Of a DNA stretch of 18,474 nt, positions 14,328 through 18,474 are shown one piece after another; position 1 is the first letter of the stretch, and every line of letters begins with the position of its first letter. Below the pieces are notes generated by a model that worked only from the letters and a program-made list of their open reading frames with translations, was not told the origin of the DNA and made no database searches. Location: assembly GCA_964389375.1 (NCBI GenBank), contig CAYMDP010000057.1:1-18474 (forward strand), read 5' to 3'. The position numbers and the translations under genes are program-made. The stretch comes from CAYMDP01 sp964389375. Its GTDB lineage: Bacteria > Bdellovibrionota > Bdellovibrionia > Bdellovibrionales > UBA1609.

Positions 14328-16094
14328 TTATTCGAAATCCGAACCTTCAAAGTCCGAGTCTTCCGTTGGCGACTCTTCGGCCTCTAAGGCGCTGGTTTGC
14401 TGCTCTCCGCGAGCCAAAAAGGATCCCTGACCCGTGACATCACCTGCTCGTATACTATCAAAAGACTTCAAAACAACCGCCGTCGCCAATCGAGGTGTCA
14501 CCCGAATCACTTTTAAGTATCCAATCGGCTTCACGTTCTCTTCGACGACCGTTCTAAAGTTTTTTAGTTTTTGGTTAGAGCGGATCGGCAAAACTTGTCC
14601 CTCTTGCACTCCATCTATGGATCCACGATTCAGGAAGACCACGGACTGCTCTCCGAAAATAGATTGGCGGTTATCCGAAGCTCCTCCAATAACCTGAGCG
14701 ACTAGATTCGACCGTGGTCCCTCGTCGGAAAGACCAATTTGAATCAATTTTCCTCGCACGACCCCTGATCCCTTTGTCACTGCATCGATAGACCTGCGAA
14801 CCATGGCACGCCAAAGCTCATGCTCATTACCCACGCGCCCTTGCACGATATCTTCAAGAACGATTTCGCCCAAAACACTAACCCGATAGCCCAGATCCTC
14901 TCTGTCAATTTCATCAGTCGAACGACGAAGTCTTCCATCATTGCGAATCGCCAAAAAGCGCTCGCCCGTATTACCCTGGCCTTTTTTTATTTTAAGGTAA
15001 ACATACTGAAGATCTGCGGCAATTTGGCCTCCCGCTTCGACTTCGATGATTTCACCTTCAAACTCGGCTTCCTTTTCGCTCACATAGGCCGAAAGGTCCG
15101 TAGTATTTTCAGCATCAAGAATCGGGCGACGTCCATATTGGACCCCGACATCATCGTAATTTACATCTGGCTCAAGCCCGCCCTGCCATTGCGGAAGGCT
15201 TGGAGGAAGTTTTCTGAGCACGGGTCTGGTCTCTTCAAGTGGCGGCGGAATTTCTACAGTCGAGCCATCTCCAAGTTCAATTTCTGTAGGCTGATAAGGA
15301 GCGATTTGTTCCTCTTCTTCAAAAGTCTGATTTTCGGTCACGGTAAATGCCGGCGGCTCACTTTCCGTCCCCAATAGAAAGCGAATCGAGTTTCCAGGCT
15401 CGATCAAATGGGGATTTCCAATTCCACGGTTCATCGACCAAATTTTGGGCCAATAATTTCCGTCGTTAAAAAAAGTTTTACTAATATCCCACAAATTATC
15501 TCGATCCTGAATTTGATAGCTCTCACTTTGTCTTCCGCCAAGAATGGCCATCCATTCTGCGTCCGGGGTTTTTGAACTATGAAAGTTCAAAAAGATGTCG
15601 TGCAGTCGAGCTTCGTAATTCAGGTCTGGCTGGTCAGAGCTTTGTGCCTCAAAAACGGGCTCTTTAATAATCGGAGGTGGAGTCGGCGCAGCCTCTAGAA
15701 CTGGCTCTTCAATTGCGGGCAAGGCCTCTTCAACAACTGGTTCTGGGGCGACCTCTTCTGGAAACATTTCGTCGAATCCTTCGGGGATTTCTTCTTCGGC
15801 TTTAAGAGGTTCTAAATCAAGCTCTTCCCCGCCCTCGGCTGGGACCTCTTCGAATTCATCAAAACTGACTTCTTCTTCATCTCCAAAATCAAGATCCTCG
15901 TCTTCCAAGCTTAGCTCTTCTTCTGCATCCACAGTCGCATCTGCAGCGGCCCCATCGGCGGGGCTTTCGTTCACAAGACCCTCAATCTCAACATCATCTT
16001 CTAAAAAAAATTCTTCCTCTGCTTGCACGGCTCCCGTGCCCAAACTCAAAACACAGGCAATAAATATCGCCACAAAAAGATTCTTATCCTTCAT
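14328..16094 (-). CDS. Secreted acidic LysM-domain protein
   Basis: A 588-aa exported protein. A signal peptide (1-25, MKDKNLFVAIF to AVQA) is followed by about 125 residues dominated by Asp and Glu (e.g. EEELSLEDEDLDFGDEEE), then a Pro-rich stretch. A LysM-like module (about 193-241; YQIQDRDNLWDISKTFF to GNSIRFL) would bind glycan strands of peptidoglycan. The remaining ~340 residues are beta-rich with possible repeats (GEIIEVEAGG, GSIDGVQEGQVLPIRSN) and no recognised family. It probably sits in the periplasm bound to the wall. I chose the ATG at 16094 over the one at 16103 because AAAGGA is 8 nt upstream of the former and abuts the latter. It overlaps the upstream TPR gene by 11 nt, so the two are likely coupled and may act together. 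Function unknown. Confidence 0.85.
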   Translation of the reverse strand: MKDKNLFVAIFIACVLSLGTGAVQAEEEFFLEDDVEIEGLVNESPADGAAADATVDAEEELSLEDEDLDFGDEEEVSFDEFEEVPAEGGEELDLEPLKAEEEIPEGFDEMFPEEVAPEPVVEEALPAIEEPVLEAAPTPPPIIKEPVFEAQSSDQPDLNYEARLHDIFLNFHSSKTPDAEWMAILGGRQSESYQIQDRDNLWDISKTFFNDGNYWPKIWSMNRGIGNPHLIEPGNSIRFLLGTESEPPAFTVTENQTFEEEEQIAPYQPTEIELGDGSTVEIPPPLEETRPVLRKLPPSLPQWQGGLEPDVNYDDVGVQYGRRPILDAENTTDLSAYVSEKEAEFEGEIIEVEAGGQIAADLQYVYLKIKKGQGNTGERFLAIRNDGRLRRSTDEIDREDLGYRVSVLGEIVLEDIVQGRVGNEHELWRAMVRRSIDAVTKGSGVVRGKLIQIGLSDEGPRSNLVAQVIGGASDNRQSIFGEQSVVFLNRGSIDGVQEGQVLPIRSNQKLKNFRTVVEENVKPIGYLKVIRVTPRLATAVVLKSFDSIRAGDVTGQGSFLARGEQQTSALEAEESPTEDSDFEGSDFE

Positions 16095-16785
16095 TCTTGC
16101 CATCCTTTATTATCCTCATCTCAAGCTCTGCTCTTTTTGCCTCTGGACTACCTGGGTATGATTTGATCAAAGAGTCCAAAACAAAAAGACTTTGAGACTG
16201 AAGTTTCAAGTCTCTGTAAATGGCCGCTTTGGCAAACAAAGCCGCCGGCCGCTTATTTGCTCGTGGATACTTATCAATCAACTCGTCCATGGTTTTCAGT
16301 GCCGGCTGCAGCTGGCCTTTTTCGACTTTAGCCAATCCCAATAGATACAATGAATTATCTAGATGAATGCTGTTCGGGTAAGCCCGAAGAAAAGATTCGT
16401 TCAGACTTTTTAGTTTATCTACCTGACCTTTCTGGTAGGTCTCTACGATCTTTTGATAATATTCGGACTCACTTTGAGGAAGACTTAATATAGGTTCAAT
16501 AAGACTGACCGCCGCGTCCACAGTCGCTTTTGAATGTTGAGTCTTCGGAATAGATCGGGAGGATTTGCCTAAAGACTTCTGAGGGAGTTCTTGAACCTCT
16601 CTAAGTAAAAGATTTTGTTCTCTTAGAGTTTGAATCTGGGCATCGCGCTCGGATAACTGTTTTTGAAGATAGGTGATCCGCTCAGCTTCGGGAGTGGCTT
16701 GATTGAGCTGGGCACGAGAACCCGCAAAACAAGCGACCTGAAAAACTGAAGATAGTAATGCAACGAGGCCTAAAACCTTATTCAT
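16084..16785 (-). CDS. Periplasmic coiled-coil/TPR protein resembling CpoB (YbgF)
   Basis: A 233-aa exported protein. The N-terminal hydrophobic segment ends in FQVAC; Cys19 could be lipidated, but Gln at -3 is not a good lipobox, so ordinary signal-peptidase cleavage is equally possible. Residues of about 30-65 form a coiled coil (RITYLQKQLSERDAQIQTLR). After a polar linker, about 105-228 form TPR-type helices (YPNSIHLDNSLYLLGLAKVE, YPRANKRPAALFAKAAIY, YPGSPEAKRAELEM). Coiled coil plus C-terminal TPR is the layout of CpoB/YbgF and BamD-like proteins, but there are no tol or pal genes here, so I do not assign that name. AAGGAGG lies 11 nt and AAGGA 5 nt before the ATG. It is first in the cluster with the LysM protein and dprA. 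Confidence 0.85.
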   Translation of the reverse strand: MNKVLGLVALLSSVFQVACFAGSRAQLNQATPEAERITYLQKQLSERDAQIQTLREQNLLLREVQELPQKSLGKSSRSIPKTQHSKATVDAAVSLIEPILSLPQSESEYYQKIVETYQKGQVDKLKSLNESFLRAYPNSIHLDNSLYLLGLAKVEKGQLQPALKTMDELIDKYPRANKRPAALFAKAAIYRDLKLQSQSLFVLDSLIKSYPGSPEAKRAELEMRIIKDGKNEG

Positions 16786-16897
16786 CGAATCCTTGTCCTC
16801 CTTGACGCAGAAACCCTAAAACAGGATAGATGAGTCCGAATCGAAAGCAAAGCCAATGATTCCAAAATCTTGATTCACTTCCCTTCTTCCCTCATTT

Positions 16898-16913
16898 TGT
16901 GTAGCGCTACGCA
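16898..16913. promoter_or_regulatory. 16-bp palindrome, candidate operator
   Basis: tgtgtagcgctacgca reads the same on both strands except for one symmetric pair (T/G). The central 10 bp, gtagcgctac, is perfect. It lies 113 bp before the TPR gene on one side and about 280 bp before comEC on the other, a likely site for a dimeric repressor or activator. Confidence 0.4.
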
Positions 16914-16945
16914 TAATTATAGGAGAGTTAAGTTTTTGTTATGAT

Positions 16946-16954
16946 TTATCCACA
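16946..16954 (+). promoter_or_regulatory. DnaA box
   Basis: TTATCCACA matches the DnaA box consensus (TTATNCACA) exactly. Six nt later gtggaataa is a near-inverted partner with one extra base. It is isolated, so it is more likely a DnaA-responsive regulatory site, or chance, than an origin. Confidence 0.4.
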
Positions 16955-17090
16955 GAACTTGTGGAATAACACCGCAACAGGACCTTGGACGTGGGAATAG
17001 TCAAGGCTTTCAGCGGTTTGCCCAAACTTAGTGCATTACCTAAGGTACTGATATTTATAGGCTTAAATGAATTTAGCGGACCCCCTCCAA

Positions 17091-17097
17091 AGAGGAG
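17091..17097 (+). promoter_or_regulatory. Strong Shine-Dalgarno pointing at ATT 17106 in the ComEC frame
   Basis: AGAGGAG ends 8 nt before ATT at 17106, which is in frame with the ComEC coding region. The frame meets TAG after ten codons (17136) and TGA at 17184 before reaching the first ATG at 17196. No ATG/GTG/TTG at suitable spacing opens a sustained frame. Confidence 0.35.
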
Positions 17098-17195
17098 ATT
17101 GTAAGATTCTGAAATTCGAATTTCGTCTTTCTGCTTAGCTTATTTGCGCCTTATTCCTACATGTAGTTTTGGAAGCCCTTGCATGACTACTAATC

Positions 17196-18098
17196 ATGAT
17201 TTTATGCCTTCTGTGTCTTCCCTTGATTGGACTTATCCTCAATTTGGACCTGACACTTCTGTTAACGCCAACAATCAATGTTCTTCACGATGGATGCCTC
17301 AATATCACTCAGAAATCGGCTCTGCCCGATATTCATGCTGCTCTTCTTTGTGGCAAAAGACTTGAGCCCTCGAATTTTAAGGATCAGCTGGCCAGCTTCG
17401 GACTGATTCACCTTGTTGTTGTTTCTGGTGCACATCTTCTGATGTTTGACCAAATCCTTGATCGGATCTTTTCGTTTTTTAAACTTCCGCGATTCCTTAT
17501 TTGGATTGCTCTCGTCCTATATGCCCTCACTTGCCAACTCTCACCCCCGGTCACCCGAGCCTTGATCCATAAGATGACAAAAGAAGTGGGTAAACATCGA
17601 TTCGCATTATTAAAATCAGGACAAGCGCATTTTGTCTCGGGAATGCTGTGCCTGTGTTTATTTCCACTTTGGATTTCATCCTTGTCGTTTCAATTGAGTT
17701 GGCTTGCTAGCCTTGCGCTTTCTTGGCGTTTTAAAGATCCACACCCTGTAAAGCAAGCGCTGCTGATATATATTCTGCTCTTCCCTCTTCTTGCGCAGAT
17801 TCAGCTTCCAAGCCCAATCCACATTTTATCGAATTTGACTCTTGCCCCTTTAATCGCAAGTCTTTCTCTTCCATTAAGTCTTCTTTCGACCTTTATCCCC
17901 CATTTAAGTTTTTTCGATGAACTCTTTTGGGGGTTCATCCAGGGCATTTTAGAATGGCTTGAAAAGCTAAGCCCTAAGACAGGGGCTCAATGGAATTGGT
18001 CCCCATTGTGGATTTGGATTTATCTTTGGTTTTTTCAAAGCTTCGCTCTATTTAATGAAATCCAAATGCGGAGGCTCAAATTTCGAAAGCCAAGCTGA
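17196..18098 (+). CDS. comEC: ComEC/Rec2 membrane channel part (Competence domain), N-terminally short
   Basis: A 300-aa polytopic protein matching the Competence domain of ComEC/Rec2, the inner-membrane channel for single-stranded DNA during transformation. The diagnostic element is LASFGLIHLVVVSGAHLLMF (about 66-85; other ComECs have GTSHLLAISGLH here). After it come several helices with SPPVTRALIHKM, LSFQLSWLASLALSW and SNLTLAPLIASLSLPLSLLS. Complete ComEC proteins exceed 700 aa (E. coli 754). Here the N-terminal OB-fold (DUF4131) is absent, and the metallo-beta-lactamase-like domain is in the -1 frame just downstream. The ATG at 17196 has no Shine-Dalgarno; in-frame hydrophobic codons upstream are interrupted by TAG and TGA. 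It could be a genuine split gene, a recent pseudogene or a sequence error. The 300-codon body is intact. Confidence 0.8.
   Translation: MILCLLCLPLIGLILNLDLTLLLTPTINVLHDGCLNITQKSALPDIHAALLCGKRLEPSNFKDQLASFGLIHLVVVSGAHLLMFDQILDRIFSFFKLPRFLIWIALVLYALTCQLSPPVTRALIHKMTKEVGKHRFALLKSGQAHFVSGMLCLCLFPLWISSLSFQLSWLASLALSWRFKDPHPVKQALLIYILLFPLLAQIQLPSPIHILSNLTLAPLIASLSLPLSLLSTFIPHLSFFDELFWGFIQGILEWLEKLSPKTGAQWNWSPLWIWIYLWFFQSFALFNEIQMRRLKFRKPS
18070..18074 (+). promoter_or_regulatory. Shine-Dalgarno for the ComEC metallo-hydrolase frame
   Basis: GGAGG sits inside the end of the comEC reading frame, 5 nt before ATT at 18080 in the -1 frame. No ATG, GTG or TTG lies at suitable spacing; the first in-frame ATG is 60 nt away at 18134 without a ribosome site. 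Confidence 0.45.
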
Positions 18099-18474
18099 CT
18101 CTTCTGTTTATTCTGATCCTTATTTTGCCGAAAATGCTTTCAAGACCTCCATCCAAACGCATAATTGTATGGAACGTGGGCCAGGGCCAATGGAGCACAG
18201 TTTTAGAACCTCTTCACTGCCTTCACTTCGACATGGGCGGAGAGTCTTCGCACTTGAAAGGGATTCGATTACCAATCAAAAGCTTATGTCAAAAAAAACA
18301 AAATGTTTTGTTTGTTTCTCACTGGGATCAAGATCACTACAATTTTATCTCTAGAATAAAATGGTTGGGTCTGTTTCAAAATTGCTTAGGTCCTTCTCAT
18401 CCGTTAGAAGCTCATTTGCTAGATCTCAAGAAAAGCCTGCCCGAGCCCTGCATTTTACCGCAGGAAAAATCCTA
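18080..18474 (+). CDS. ComEC-type metallo-beta-lactamase-fold domain, partial at the window end
   Basis: An open frame of at least 131 codons, running off the window without a stop. It starts with a hydrophobic anchor (LTLLFILILILP), then IIVWNVGQGQW and HFDMGGESS, which match the DVGQGDA...IDGG elements at the start of the ComEC C-terminal domain. VLFVSHWDQDHYNF follows and holds an intact HxDxDH metal site (His81, Asp83, Asp85, His86, numbered from ATT 18080). In some ComECs this domain is thought to degrade the non-transported strand. The frame is -1 relative to the comEC membrane part and overlaps its last codons. The start is uncertain: ATT 18080 (good GGAGG), TTG 18125 or ATG 18134; the upstream limit is the stop at 18056-18058. 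A separate membrane-anchored hydrolase, a programmed frameshift product or a frameshifted comEC are all possible. Confidence 0.75.
   Translation, partial: MSKAKLTLLFILILILPKMLSRPPSKRIIVWNVGQGQWSTVLEPLHCLHFDMGGESSHLKGIRLPIKSLCQKKQNVLFVSHWDQDHYNFISRIKWLGLFQNCLGPSHPLEAHLLDLKKSLPEPCILPQEKS

Larger units (their letters stand above)
16786..17195. other. 410-bp spacer between the TPR and comEC genes
   Basis: No convincing gene. It separates divergent units and should hold promoters for both; I see no confident sigma-70 match. It contains a near-perfect 16-bp palindrome (16898-16913), one perfect DnaA box (16946-16954), an 11-bp inverted repeat tacctaaggta (17037-17047) and a strong AGAGGAG (17091-17097). 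A 19-codon open frame (16941-17000) has AGGAG 15 nt upstream, too far for efficient initiation. From 17106 a hydrophobic reading frame continuous with ComEC is broken by TAG (17136) and TGA (17184). Confidence 0.6.

Noticed and set aside
14820..15377. 185-codon open frame on the plus strand
   Set aside because: It lies fully antisense within the LysM protein gene, whose codon pattern, signal peptide and LysM motif are convincing; the antisense product has no recognisable motif.
16786..17195. Replication origin
   Set aside because: Only one perfect DnaA box, no AT-rich unwinding region that stands out, and no dnaA, dnaN, gyr or gid genes nearby.
17144..17365. 73-codon plus-strand frame overlapping the start of comEC
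   Set aside because: Rich in Cys and Ser with no family features; the comEC frame in the same region carries the hydrophobic N-terminus.
18055..18354. 99-codon plus-strand frame at the comEC/hydrolase junction
   Set aside because: It overlaps the -1 frame that encodes the VGQGQW and HxDxDH motifs of the hydrolase, so it is the wrong frame.

Overview
The window looks like chromosomal DNA from a Gram-negative, Bdellovibrio-like bacterium (Bdellovibrionota or an allied delta-proteobacterial lineage). This placement is an inference from three things: an outer-membrane and peptidoglycan gene set (PpiD, MreC/MreD/PBP2/RodA, LptF, a periplasmic LysM protein); response regulators fused to PATAN/DUF4388, DnaJ and TPR modules, an architecture typical of predatory and myxobacterial-type proteomes; and a PilZ-bearing protease. 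No rRNA, tRNA or CRISPR array is visible.

Layout. 1-410 holds no convincing gene. It carries three copies of a ~48-bp repeat, two of them inverted around a ~170-bp MITE-like hairpin element. 411-2312 (-) is an exported subtilisin-family protease that continues through a transmembrane helix into a PilZ domain. 2521-4020 (-) is a PpiD/SurA-type periplasmic foldase followed by an intrinsic terminator. Divergent from it, 4131-8820 (+) is a tight cell-elongation operon, mreC-mreD-mrdA-rodA, with a 3-nt gap or 4-nt overlaps between genes and no mreB. 8832-9161 (-) is thioredoxin, convergent on rodA.

9331-11277 (+) is a 648-aa REC-PATAN-DnaJ-TPR protein. Convergent on it is a 292-aa protein with a degenerate receiver (11298-12176, -), apparently read from a near-consensus promoter that would give a leaderless mRNA. 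The 12177-12312 divergent spacer is dense in palindromes. lptF (12313-13419, +) ends 4 nt inside the 3' end of dprA (13416-14276, -). dprA is the last gene of a minus-strand cluster TPR protein - LysM protein - dprA (16785 down to 13416). Its start codon lies in the loop of a perfect 9-bp hairpin.

16786-17195 is a 410-bp gene-free spacer with a near-perfect 16-bp palindrome and one perfect DnaA box. It is followed by a split ComEC: a 300-aa membrane (Competence) part, then a metallo-beta-lactamase part in the -1 frame that runs off the window end. Upstream of each part there is a good Shine-Dalgarno sequence pointing at an ATT codon rather than ATG/GTG/TTG, and two stop codons interrupt the hydrophobic lead-in to the first part.

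Functionally the window joins envelope building (peptidoglycan elongation, LPS export, periplasmic folding, peptidoglycan binding) with DNA uptake and recombination (DprA, ComEC) and atypical signalling proteins. The most novel-looking items are the protease-TM-PilZ fusion, the REC-PATAN-DnaJ-TPR protein with its degenerate-receiver neighbour, and the split comEC.
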